Shown here piece by piece: positions 26,381 through 34,273 of a DNA stretch of 46,869 nucleotides; the stretch's first letter is position 1, and each line of letters starts with the position of its first letter. The notes under the pieces are model-generated. The model saw nothing but the letters and a program-made list of their open reading frames with translations, had not been told where the DNA came from and made no database searches. The position numbers and the translations under genes were made by a program. The DNA is taken from the NCBI GenBank assembly GCA_937969415.1, contig CALBWK010000073.1:1-46869 (forward strand). The letters are read 5' to 3'. This stretch comes from an uncultured Saprospiraceae bacterium. Its GTDB lineage: Bacteria > Bacteroidota > Bacteroidia > Chitinophagales > Saprospiraceae.

Positions 26381-27625
26381 TTAAGCACCGATTGGTGCGA
26401 CAATTTTTTGATTTGAGAAATTTGTGCTGGTTATCTTATGATAAACCATAAGCACAGATAATAAAACAAACATAACGAGCAGCTGAAGACCCAAAACTGC
26501 AGCAAATGAGTGACCTAGCATTAATACAAGTACTACCTGTAGCGATCCAGCAATTACAGAAATAAAAACTGGTACATATGATTGTAAGGTCATATGGTAA
26601 TACACAAAAACATTTGAACAAGAAAAAAGACAAGTCAATAAAGCATACTGCCATAAATACTGACCTACTCCTGCGTATTGCGTACCAAAAGCTAACAAAA
26701 TAACTTGATTGCCAGCTAAGGCTGAGCCTATAACCATAGACATACCTATACCAAAAACAATCAGCAAAGACTTATAGAAAAGCGCTTGATGATTCAACCC
26801 GAGACGCTTGCGTTCTATAACCTTAGGAAACAAAACAGTCACAACTATACCCGTTGCAAAAAAGACAGCTTTACCAAGAATAGCCAGTGCAGAATACAAT
26901 CCTGCAGTCTCATCTTCAAAAAGATGATTGACTAAAACCACATCCGCATTATTAATCAATATCTGGCTTAACTCATATAAGGTTATGACCTTGAGAAAAG
27001 TATAAATGGACTTTACTTCACTATTGTGTTTATTTGTACCAGTGAGTTTTATCCTAAAGACATACTGTGTGATTATAAACGACGCTACAAAGCCGATAAC
27101 AACTGACAAGGATGCAAAAGCATAAGGCAAAGCCCAAACGAGTCCCAGCGTACAGACAAGTCGAATAATCATTTCACATAAAAATGTATATCCGAGAGTA
27201 GCAAAATGTGATTTACCCTGATATTGGCCACGGTCAAAGCACATCAAAAAATAAAAAGGCAAACCAAAATATAACACCACTAATAACCACGCAGAGGAAA
27301 GATTTAAAAATATTGCTAAAGGATATGCTGATATCCCCAAAATGACGACAGCTATTTTTACAGCCTTAAGCAAATCCTCTCTTATGCTATGTAGATAATT
27401 TTGATGTCCATCAGCCACCACCTTAGCAACTGTCAACTGTACACCAACTGCAATGAAGGAAAAAAATAAGACGATGGTAGCGATGAGATTGGCTTCTGCA
27501 AAAAATACTGGCCCTAACCACCTAGCCAATAATAAGTTCAATCCATAGTTGGCTATATTGACAAGCATAGTTATAGCTACTAAAATGAACTTGCCTTCAC
27601 TTTTTATTTTACGATCAGTTGCCAT
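26381..27625 (-). CDS. polysaccharide flippase (Wzx/MATE-like, MOP superfamily)
   Basis: About 414 aa with roughly twelve hydrophobic segments spread over the whole length, as in oligosaccharide flippases of the MOP superfamily: LVNIANYGLNLLLARWLGPVFF at the start is typical. It would move a lipid-linked glycan across the inner membrane. An ATG at 27658 in the same frame gives 11 extra residues and a 32-base overlap with the STAS gene. I prefer the ATG at 27625, which follows the STAS stop by one base and starts closer to the first membrane helix. Neighbours are a STAS protein upstream and a GT4 downstream on the same strand. Confidence 0.8.
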   Translation of the reverse strand: MATDRKIKSEGKFILVAITMLVNIANYGLNLLLARWLGPVFFAEANLIATIVLFFSFIAVGVQLTVAKVVADGHQNYLHSIREDLLKAVKIAVVILGISAYPLAIFLNLSSAWLLVVLYFGLPFYFLMCFDRGQYQGKSHFATLGYTFLCEMIIRLVCTLGLVWALPYAFASLSVVIGFVASFIITQYVFRIKLTGTNKHNSEVKSIYTFLKVITLYELSQILINNADVVLVNHLFEDETAGLYSALAILGKAVFFATGIVVTVLFPKVIERKRLGLNHQALFYKSLLIVFGIGMSMVIGSALAGNQVILLAFGTQYAGVGQYLWQYALLTCLFSCSNVFVYYHMTLQSYVPVFISVIAGSLQVVLVLMLGHSFAAVLGLQLLVMFVLLSVLMVYHKITSTNFSNQKIVAPIGA

Positions 27626-27626
27626 C

Positions 27627-27956
27627 TTAAGATGCTCTTTGGAATTGAAATACATCAATAAACTGTGTAAGATAGAGCAGCTCTTCGGCTGGATTAGAAG
27701 CTGAGCTAAGAATTACCAATTCTCTACCCATCTCTTGAGTTTTACTATGGGCCACTACGAGTGCATTGACACCTGTTAGATCTAGGGCATCTACTTGAGA
27801 AATATCGATGTGACAGTCCTTACCCTCTGTATGTAATAACCCCATCACAGTTTCTTTAAAAGATAAGGCGTTTGAGGAAGTAAGATTTCCTTTAACAGAC
27901 AAGAGCACTCTTTCTGTTGTGTTTTTCGTTTCGACTTTAAAATTGTTGGATTGCAT
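27627..27956 (-). CDS. STAS-domain protein (anti-anti-sigma-like)
   Basis: The 109-aa product is a single STAS domain: LLSVKGNLTSSNA, then HIDISQVDALDLTGVNALVVAH, then LVILSSASNPAEELLYLT. In SpoIIAA-type antagonists the loop reads DSSG with a phosphorylated serine; here it is D59-L60-T61-G62, so only a threonine is available. Such proteins usually bind a serine kinase/anti-sigma factor, but neither that kinase nor a sigma factor is in the window. Its position one base before a flippase and downstream of HPt and response-regulator genes suggests control of polysaccharide output (inference). Confidence 0.8.
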   Translation of the reverse strand: MQSNNFKVETKNTTERVLLSVKGNLTSSNALSFKETVMGLLHTEGKDCHIDISQVDALDLTGVNALVVAHSKTQEMGRELVILSSASNPAEELLYLTQFIDVFQFQRAS

Positions 27957-28002
27957 TTTAGAACTATTTGTTTATTTAATACTTCAAAGATGCACTCCTA
28001 TA

Positions 28003-28035
28003 ATACCTTAAAACGAGAGTTTCGTTTTTTGGTAT
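28003..28035. terminator. long imperfect hairpin, possible terminator
   Basis: ATACC (28003-28007), AAAACGA (28010-28016), loop, TCGTTTT (28022-28028), GGTAT (28031-28035). The two stem blocks are interrupted by a T/T bulge. It lies between the YaiO-like and STAS genes. It lacks a good T-tract on the minus strand, so it may be a weak or processing hairpin rather than a full terminator. Confidence 0.45.
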
Positions 28036-28067
28036 GATAATCTAGATTGTTGGAACAGAGCTTTGGA

Positions 28068-29561
28068 TTAAAGGCTATAGCTCAAATTAAGGCCAGCTCG
28101 AAAGTAATCATATGCACCTCCTGTATTGAGCTGTGCCGCACTATTGTATAGAAACTGGCTATTGATAGCTATTCCAGATCGGAAAGTATAACCCAAGCTC
28201 CCCTCTAGTTTGTAGGTAATCTGTTGTGGAGTTTCTGCAATTGACTGATGGCCGACATTGGCTTGTGCTCGATATTGCCATCCAGTACTTTTCAAATTTT
28301 CTATAAGAAAAAATAATTCCATATGTCGATAATACTCTGGTGTAAAATAGCTTGGATCATTAAACTTATATGCTTGAAAGCTGCCATTGCTCCCTATCCT
28401 TATAAGCGGTGCAGCATTCAGCGTATAATAGAGAGAAAACACCTGTCCAAGCAATCTATTTGCATCTGACTGTTCCTGCCATTCAGTTCTAGAAAATAAA
28501 CCAAGTCGCGGAGTCAACATATAATTAGCAACTAGGCTAACATTATGCGTATACAACTCTAATTCTAGCAAGGCTTGCGTAGCGTCATTCATATCACGTG
28601 TATAAGCCATCTCTGTAAAAAGCTTTTGAGATAAAAAACTAGAAATTTTAAATTGACTGGTTATTCGTGTATCTCTTACCTCGTTGTAACCAACCCCTGT
28701 TGCCGCAAGACCTGTAGTTAATTCAAAGCGCTTGCTTAATTTTATTCTATCGCTAAAGGCTATACTTTGCTGAATAGCAGAGGTCCCAATAGGATCTGTC
28801 AACTCTCTATAGGTAGACTGCATAGAAATTCTATGCCGCTCAGCAAATCCAAAATCTACATTGAGACCAATCCGACTTGAGCTGTTATTGTTAGAATCTT
28901 GATCTTGGCTATACTGCAGCCCAAAATTAGACTGTGTTGCCCTAGTGATCTGGCTGCGCAATGCCTCTATTTTAGGGACTTCCACATATTGTTCATTTAT
29001 CTTATCTAGAGTAGCGATGGCATTTACATACCGTCCCGCTTTATACGAGTTAAATGCAGATTTGAGCAAAATAGAATTGAAAGCAATGTGTGCCTGTTCG
29101 TTATCTGGATCCAGCGAGAGTGCGACTTCCATATAGTGCAGTGCTTGCAGATCTTCATCAAGTGCTGCATTGGCATTAGCATAACCATAATTAGCGACAA
29201 AGGATTGCGGATTATCGACTACTAATGAAGCATAGAGGGCAAGAGCCTCCTCATAAGAATTGTTCCATAAGAAAGCTTCGGCAACATTAAGGGCTATTTC
29301 TGTATCTTCTGGATACTGTAAAGACAATTGCTGAAGAACATCTAAAGCTTGCGGTACAGCACCACTAAGGCCTAAGGCTCTAGCATAACAAATTTTGACT
29401 GTTTTATTGTACTCTTTTGGCAGAGTGTCATCAGAAAAGAATGACAAGGCAGCCTCATACTGACCATTTTCCAGTAAATGAAATCCTTTTTCTAATTCCG
29501 ACTGGCTAGATAAGTAACTGAAACTGAAAACACAAAAAACTAAAATTAATAAACCTCGCAT
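28068..29561 (-). CDS. TPR protein with YaiO-like outer-membrane beta-barrel
   Basis: About 497 aa from ATG 29561; a TTG at 29570 would add three residues and is less likely. A signal peptide (ends SYLSSQ) is followed by tetratricopeptide repeats (about 25-195; for example EKGFHLLENGQYEAALSFF, ALNVAEAFLWNNSYEEALALY and YMEVALSLDPDNEQAH). A strand-rich C-terminal half (about 210-497) ends NLSYSL with a GLNLSYSL-type last strand, as in YaiO-family barrels. TPR plus barrel is the usual layout of outer-membrane exporters or assembly proteins for exopolysaccharides (compare PgaA, YaiO). It sits between regulators and the flippase/GT genes on one strand. Confidence 0.8.
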   Translation of the reverse strand: MRGLLILVFCVFSFSYLSSQSELEKGFHLLENGQYEAALSFFSDDTLPKEYNKTVKICYARALGLSGAVPQALDVLQQLSLQYPEDTEIALNVAEAFLWNNSYEEALALYASLVVDNPQSFVANYGYANANAALDEDLQALHYMEVALSLDPDNEQAHIAFNSILLKSAFNSYKAGRYVNAIATLDKINEQYVEVPKIEALRSQITRATQSNFGLQYSQDQDSNNNSSSRIGLNVDFGFAERHRISMQSTYRELTDPIGTSAIQQSIAFSDRIKLSKRFELTTGLAATGVGYNEVRDTRITSQFKISSFLSQKLFTEMAYTRDMNDATQALLELELYTHNVSLVANYMLTPRLGLFSRTEWQEQSDANRLLGQVFSLYYTLNAAPLIRIGSNGSFQAYKFNDPSYFTPEYYRHMELFFLIENLKSTGWQYRAQANVGHQSIAETPQQITYKLEGSLGYTFRSGIAINSQFLYNSAAQLNTGGAYDYFRAGLNLSYSL

Positions 29562-29650
29562 AGACCGCAAGATCTTACAAAGCTCATTATATGTCCCTCA
29601 TTTTAGATTTTCGGTAAGGTTGATTAGATTTTTGGGTCAATGCCCCATTA

Positions 29651-30343
29651 CTATATAAGATTGATAGAACTTATAACCAATGGCTTATGCGCTCTACTTA
29701 TCGGAATAACTTTTTTGCCTATGACGAGTGAGTTATCTTCTATATCAACAATTTTATCGAGGTTGACTATATATGATCTATGGACTTTGAGGAAACGTGG
29801 GTAACTCAACTTATCCGCTAGTGTCTTTAGTGCTCCATAGATTATATGCATGCCTCTTTCCGATATAACCTTGATATAGTCTCCTACGTTCTCAAAGTAA
29901 AGAATTTCGTCATACGGAAGTCGAACCAACTTACCATCTGACCTAACATATAATTCTGTAGCAGCTGAGCTGAGTGCCACCTCATTGATTCTTCTATGCC
30001 GTTCTTCTACCTTTTCCATTGCTTTTTGAAAACGCTTAAGTAGAATAGGCTTCTTAATGAAATCAGTCACCTCATACTCTAATGCTTCATATGCATATTC
30101 ACGATTGGATGAGGTTAAGACAATTTGAGGTAAGTAACTCAGGTTATCTATGAGCTCTAGTCCTGTCATCTCAGGCATCTCTACATCAAGAAACATCAAG
30201 TCAACCTCTTCTTTATTAAGAAACGACATAGCCTGTTGAGCATTTTGAAAGACACCGGCAAGTTCTATATCTGACGAACTTTGACAATAGCTCTTTAGAG
30301 CTTCTATCTCCATCAGGTTATCATCAACTAATATTGTTTTCAT
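29651..30343 (-). CDS. LytTR-family response regulator
   Basis: The 230-aa product has a receiver domain (1-120) with acidic residues D7-D8, phospho-acceptor D53 in DLMFLDVEMPEMTG, the T/S switch in LTSSN and the lysine in DFIKKP. A LytTR DNA-binding domain follows (about 128-230): LYVRSDGKLVRLPYDEILYFE, ... RFLKVHRSYIVNLDKI and IPISRAHK. Partner kinases are usually LytS/YehU-type membrane histidine kinases, none of which is present here. It is the third gene of a minus-strand run after a stand-alone receiver and an HPt protein, and may take phosphate from that HPt. Its target could be the downstream export genes (inference). Confidence 0.92.
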   Translation of the reverse strand: MKTILVDDNLMEIEALKSYCQSSSDIELAGVFQNAQQAMSFLNKEEVDLMFLDVEMPEMTGLELIDNLSYLPQIVLTSSNREYAYEALEYEVTDFIKKPILLKRFQKAMEKVEERHRRINEVALSSAATELYVRSDGKLVRLPYDEILYFENVGDYIKVISERGMHIIYGALKTLADKLSYPRFLKVHRSYIVNLDKIVDIEDNSLVIGKKVIPISRAHKPLVISSINLI

Positions 30344-30401
30344 AGCTTAATTACTAAAAAAAATATCTTCCACTTAAGTTAACACCCTTCTCTTAAAGAT
30401 C

Positions 30402-30827
30402 TCAGCACGCTGTAGTTGCCGCTTCAAGGGATCTATATTGTGCCTCTACAAAAGGCAATCGTGCACTACATTTATCACCAAGGTCTTTCACTACAGAAAC
30501 AACTGAAGAATTCTCTTCGCTTGCTAATGTCTCTATTTGACCAGTTAATTTACTTAATTCAGATAGGCCTACCCATGTAAAATTATTCTTGATCTTGTGT
30601 GCAATTGCACGCATAGTAGAATAGTCATTATTTGTAGCTGAGGATTCTAAGATATCGAGGTCCTGTTGAATAGAGTTAACAAAAATGCCAAACATCTTTA
30701 CCCCAAAAGCAAGATTGGAGCCATACGTAGCTGACAAGAAAGCTGCATCAAGGTCTTTGCTAAACTCGAAGGGTACTTGATTGTTAGATTCGGGCGCTTG
30801 AGTAGAAACCTCTAGAATTTTGTCCAT
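30402..30827 (-). CDS. stand-alone histidine phosphotransfer (HPt) protein
   Basis: The 141-aa product is a four-helix HPt domain with the phospho-histidine motif AHKIKNNFTWVGL (H77). It lacks any kinase or receiver domain, so it would act as an intermediate, taking phosphate from a hybrid kinase and giving it to receivers such as those encoded on either side. ATG at 30827. Short intergenic gaps (58 and 79 bases) to both response-regulator genes support co-function. No hybrid kinase is present in the window. Confidence 0.85.
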   Translation of the reverse strand: MDKILEVSTQAPESNNQVPFEFSKDLDAAFLSATYGSNLAFGVKMFGIFVNSIQQDLDILESSATNNDYSTMRAIAHKIKNNFTWVGLSELSKLTGQIETLASEENSSVVSVVKDLGDKCSARLPFVEAQYRSLEAATTAC

Positions 30828-30906
30828 ATATTCATTTAAGGACGCAAAAGAGCACCCCTTCTTGTAATTCTATCATACATAAGACAAAAAAGTGGGTGGT
30901 CGACCC

Positions 30907-31410
30907 CTACTCAGATTTCAGCGCTGTGTGCGGAAAACAATACTTGCTCAGCTTGTGATAGAGATCAATTGGGGAAAAGGGTTTGCTGATATAATCATTC
31001 ATTCCTGCTTCGGTAAGTTTATCTATTACTGTATCTGATATAGTAGCAGAGATAGCGATAATTGGCACACCAGGAACCTTCCCATCAACTTTAGACAGTG
31101 TCTCTTCTATTTCTCGTAAGTGTTTAACACTTTTAAAACCATCCATAATAGGCATCATCAAATCCATTAGAATCAGATCATAGACCTGAGTTCTAGCCAA
31201 ATCATAGGCTTCTTGACCATTTCTAGCCTGGTCGTATTGCACATTCCATTTATCTAACATATGACCCAAGACAATATGATACATCTCGTTATCGTCCACG
31301 ATTAATACACGAATACCAGTCAAGTCAAGATTTGATTGAAAATCAAAACTCTCACTAATTGGCATCTTTGAAATATTATCAGCGACTATAGATTCTAGAC
31401 TTACACGCAT
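30907..31410 (-). CDS. single-domain response regulator (receiver only)
   Basis: The 167-aa product has an N-terminal extension of about 30 residues, then a receiver domain with D39-D40, phospho-acceptor D83 (DLILMDLMMPIMDG), the S/T switch in IAISAT and the lysine in DYISKPFSP. There is no output domain, so it probably works by protein contact or as a phosphate sink/relay with the HPt next door. It is the first gene of the minus-strand cluster. Its upstream region shares the string GACAAAAAA..GTG (31486-31501) with that of the HPt gene (30883-30896). Confidence 0.88.
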   Translation of the reverse strand: MRVSLESIVADNISKMPISESFDFQSNLDLTGIRVLIVDDNEMYHIVLGHMLDKWNVQYDQARNGQEAYDLARTQVYDLILMDLMMPIMDGFKSVKHLREIEETLSKVDGKVPGVPIIAISATISDTVIDKLTEAGMNDYISKPFSPIDLYHKLSKYCFPHTALKSE

Positions 31411-31560
31411 AGTTATAATGTTTCAATTCACTGTGCATCCGCTACATTACCAGATTAGAGACAAGGGATGCTTTTATATTATGGGGACAAAAAAAGTGTA
31501 GCCTCCCCCCTATTATGTTGAAAACTTACCAAATAAATTAAATCAACTAATACTATAGTT

Positions 31561-31584
31561 GTATAGCTAATTAATTAGTTATAC
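31561..31584. promoter_or_regulatory. 24-bp palindromic operator upstream of blaI
   Basis: GTATA (31561-31565) and TATAC (31580-31584) flank CTAATTAATTAG; only one base pair of the whole 24-bp palindrome is mismatched. It ends 9 bases before the BlaI-family start codon. These repressors usually bind such dyads and autoregulate. Confidence 0.65.
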
Positions 31585-31593
31585 ATTTAAATT

Positions 31594-31962
31594 ATGAGAG
31601 AAAAACTGACGAAAGCAGAAGAGGAGATTATGCAATTGTTCTGGACCTATGGACCAAGTACCGTCTCGAATCTTATTGCAAGAATGGAAGACCCTAAACC
31701 TCCTCACTCGACAATTTCTTCATTTGTCAGGATTCTAGAGAAGAAAGGTTTTGTCAGTCATAAAGCCTATGGTCGCACCTATGAGTATCAGCCTCTTATA
31801 TCAAAAGAATCATACTCTAAGCGCTCTGTCAAAGATCTAGTGATGAAATACTTTGGAGGATCTGTCAATGAGTTAGTCTCTTTCCTTGCCAAAGAAGAAA
31901 ACCTTAGTCTCAAAGAAATAGCAGAATTAATGGACAATCAAAAGCAACAGAATGATGAATAG
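31594..31962 (+). CDS. BlaI/MecI/CopY-family transcriptional repressor
   Basis: The 122-aa product is a winged-helix repressor: LTKAEEEIMQLFWTYGPSTV, then HSTISSFVRILEKKGFVSHKAYGRTYEYQPL, then a C-terminal helical dimerisation part with ELVSFLAKEENLSLKEI. Length matches the family. The next gene, a BlaR1-type sensor, overlaps its stop by 11 bases, the usual arrangement. A palindrome lies just upstream. What the pair controls beyond itself is not visible; in Bacteroidota such pairs often sit away from any beta-lactamase. Confidence 0.9.
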   Translation: MREKLTKAEEEIMQLFWTYGPSTVSNLIARMEDPKPPHSTISSFVRILEKKGFVSHKAYGRTYEYQPLISKESYSKRSVKDLVMKYFGGSVNELVSFLAKEENLSLKEIAELMDNQKQQNDE

Positions 31963-33331
31963 CCACCTGATAGAATTCAGCACTTTATTAGTACTCTTTA
32001 CTCTAGCCTATCATTTCGTTTTGAGGCAAAATAAAAACTATGTCTTTCTACGAATATATTGCATAACCTCAGTACTGATTGCCATTTTACTTCCATTATT
32101 GCCCTCTATTTTCCCTGCTCAATTAATACGTGTTGGCACTCTTCTGCCACAAGTAACAATTACTGCTGATCAGGGGCCAATACTGATTTCAGAGTCGACG
32201 ACACTGTCCAGCGGCAACAATATTTTATTCGCTATCTATTTTCTAGTAGCTGCCTGTTTAGCAGTTAGATTTTTACTCAGTATGATAACCCTGTTTCAAA
32301 TAATTTCTAAAGGGAGTCAGCAGTCCTTGCTTGGATTTGAAGTATTGCTTTCAGATAAAATAAAAGAACCTTGTTCAGTATTTAATTACATCCTTCTTCC
32401 GCAATCAATACCGTATGACCAAGAAACTAGCAAAACCATATTGGAACACGAGCGGCTTCATATTAAATATGGCCATACCGCAGAGAAGTTATTTCTAGAA
32501 GTGATGCGTATCTTCTTTTGGTTTCATCCGGCCATCTGGTATCTCAAAAAAGAAATACAACTCATACATGAATATCAGGTAGATGCCGCTATGAGCACCA
32601 ATACCGACTACTCCAAATATCAAACAACACTAATACAGCTAGCCACTAAGCAAAACAGCCTAACACTAGTCAATCCATTTGCTTCACAAATAAAAAAAAG
32701 AATTACAATGATGAACAGCAAGAAAAACTTCACGAAGAGCTCTTACTTATTTTTAGCGCTTTTACTTGTAGGAGGTTCACTCTTCTTACACGCTTGCCAA
32801 AAAGATGCTAACACTTCTAAAAATACTGTCATAGAAGACAAAATTCACCAAGCCAAGAAAGCTGATTTAATTAGTGACAACAACAGTTACCATTCTTTAG
32901 AAACAAAAATAACTACAGATACTACTATTGTCTTCAACGAAGATACTTATGAAGAAAAAGTCGAAATAGTAAAAGGTCTCCATCAACGAGCTCCACTCTT
33001 TCCTGGTTGTGATGAAGGATTAGGATTTCAAGAAATGATTGATTGTAGTAACGAAAGGCTTTTGAACTTTATCTATTTCAACCTCAAATACCCTGAGCAA
33101 GCTCGTAATAAGAACATAGAAGGTATGGTCGTTACCAAGTTATTGATCAATAAGAATGGTAACCTAGACGACTTTGAAATTTTACGATCAGCGGATGCCA
33201 ATCTCACTTCAGCTGTCGAAGATGTTGTCAATCAGCTTAAGGCGGAAATTACTTGGATACCAGGTTTAAAGAATGGGGATCAGAATGTAAATGCCGAATT
33301 TGTACTGCCAGTTAAATTTAAATTACAATAG
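31952..33331 (+). CDS. BlaR1-type M56 metalloprotease sensor with TonB C-terminal domain
   Basis: The 459-aa product has three N-terminal membrane segments (about 7-22, 32-52 and 90-113), an M56 protease domain with the zinc motif H166-E-R-L-H170 and IHEYQVDAAM (about 205-214, with the family's third-ligand region), a further membrane segment (about 262-280), and a periplasmic TonB_C-like domain (about 345-459: LKYPEQARNKNIEGMVVTKL and a PVKFKL end). It has no penicillin-binding sensor domain, so the signal is not obviously a beta-lactam. Two consecutive ATGs (31952, 31955) are possible starts; both overlap the BlaI stop. Cleavage of the BlaI-family repressor is the expected role. Confidence 0.88.
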   Translation: MMNSHLIEFSTLLVLFTLAYHFVLRQNKNYVFLRIYCITSVLIAILLPLLPSIFPAQLIRVGTLLPQVTITADQGPILISESTTLSSGNNILFAIYFLVAACLAVRFLLSMITLFQIISKGSQQSLLGFEVLLSDKIKEPCSVFNYILLPQSIPYDQETSKTILEHERLHIKYGHTAEKLFLEVMRIFFWFHPAIWYLKKEIQLIHEYQVDAAMSTNTDYSKYQTTLIQLATKQNSLTLVNPFASQIKKRITMMNSKKNFTKSSYLFLALLLVGGSLFLHACQKDANTSKNTVIEDKIHQAKKADLISDNNSYHSLETKITTDTTIVFNEDTYEEKVEIVKGLHQRAPLFPGCDEGLGFQEMIDCSNERLLNFIYFNLKYPEQARNKNIEGMVVTKLLINKNGNLDDFEILRSADANLTSAVEDVVNQLKAEITWIPGLKNGDQNVNAEFVLPVKFKLQ

Positions 33332-33355
33332 GAACAAATAGATAGGAGATAAATG

Positions 33356-33387
33356 AAGTCGATACAATCTTTGTATCGGCTTTTTTT
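33356..33387. terminator. bidirectional intrinsic terminator
   Basis: CGATACAA (33360-33367), loop TCT, TTGTATCG (33371-33378), extended by a wobble pair and a CTT/AAG pair, then a T-run 33381-33387. It separates the convergent blaR1 and alpha/beta-hydrolase genes; the hydrolase TAA overlaps the T-run. Confidence 0.85.
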
Positions 33388-34162
33388 ATTGCTCTTTAAT
33401 AAAGTTAATGGCCACTTCATTAAATTCTACAGGCTTCTCTACATTGACCACATGGCCACAATCATCAACGATATGTAAGGTAGATGAGTTGTGATTCTTG
33501 ACGAGCTTGGTAATAGATGGTAAGAACATATAATCTTCAGAGCCCATAATATAGAGAGTAGGAATTCCAGAGTCCTTGATTCTAAAATACTTGAGCATAG
33601 GATTGACCTGTGCTGCCAACCCAAACCAACGCTTAAATTCTTTTTGGTATAGCTTCTTTGCTTCCTTGACAAATAGGACGCGGGACTCCTTGTTTTTTTC
33701 TGAAGGCATCACTATATGAGCCAGCAACTTATATAAGAAGAGATAAGGCACTACCGACTTAAGTGTATTGCCCATACGCATCAGCAACTGTCCCCTCAGA
33801 TTTAATTGCATAATGGCTCCACCCATAATCATACTCAGCGTACGATCAGGAAAGCGCTCTGTCAATTCTCTCACTATGATAGTCCCTAAAGAAATGCCTA
33901 CAAAATGTGTCGAGCCGATCTTTAGATGATTAAGTACCTCTATAACATCATCGCCAACTTTCTGAAAGGTATAGGCCTTGAGATTAGAGAGTCCCATCTT
34001 CTTAGAGCGGCCATGGCCTCGTAGATCCACAAGTAGTACATTGAAGTGCTGCTTAAATGACTTGATCTGCTTAAACCATATAGCACTACTACCTCCTGCT
34101 CCATGCACAAAGGTCACCCAAGGTGCTTGTAGAGACTGTTCATATGTAGCGTAATGTAGCAT
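33386..34162 (-). CDS. alpha/beta hydrolase
   Basis: The 258-aa product is an alpha/beta hydrolase: oxyanion-hole HGAGGSSAIW (about 20-29), VDLRGHGRS, nucleophile elbow GISLG (serine near residue 95), acid in YIMGSEDYMF and catalytic histidine in DDCGHVVNVEKP near the C-terminus. No signal peptide, so cytoplasmic. The substrate cannot be read from the sequence. It stands alone between a terminator and the DUF937/OmpA-like gene. Confidence 0.88.
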   Translation of the reverse strand: MLHYATYEQSLQAPWVTFVHGAGGSSAIWFKQIKSFKQHFNVLLVDLRGHGRSKKMGLSNLKAYTFQKVGDDVIEVLNHLKIGSTHFVGISLGTIIVRELTERFPDRTLSMIMGGAIMQLNLRGQLLMRMGNTLKSVVPYLFLYKLLAHIVMPSEKNKESRVLFVKEAKKLYQKEFKRWFGLAAQVNPMLKYFRIKDSGIPTLYIMGSEDYMFLPSITKLVKNHNSSTLHIVDDCGHVVNVEKPVEFNEVAINFIKEQ

Positions 34163-34216
34163 TCTAGTAAATCAGTAAGATACCTGAAACATCAATTGAT
34201 TGCAAGGTAGTGAAAC

Positions 34217-34245
34217 AAAAAAAGGAAGGCTAATTGTAGCCCTCC
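34217..34245 (-). terminator. intrinsic terminator of the DUF937/OmpA-like gene
   Basis: On the minus strand a stem GGAGGGCTA / TAGCCTTCC (34245-34224, one G-T wobble, loop CAAT) is followed by a T-run (34223-34217). It follows the stop codon of the gene ending at 34274. Confidence 0.8.
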
Positions 34246-34273
34246 CTTATTTTTATGTTTGTCAGATTAAGAC

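Noticed and set aside
26381-27658. ATG at 27658 as the flippase start
   Set aside because: It overlaps the STAS gene by 32 bases; the ATG at 27625 follows the STAS stop directly and starts nearer the first membrane helix.
31411-31593. Small RNA or riboswitch between the receiver and blaI genes
   Set aside because: Only the operator dyad and A/T-rich promoter-like sequence are visible; no conserved RNA fold.
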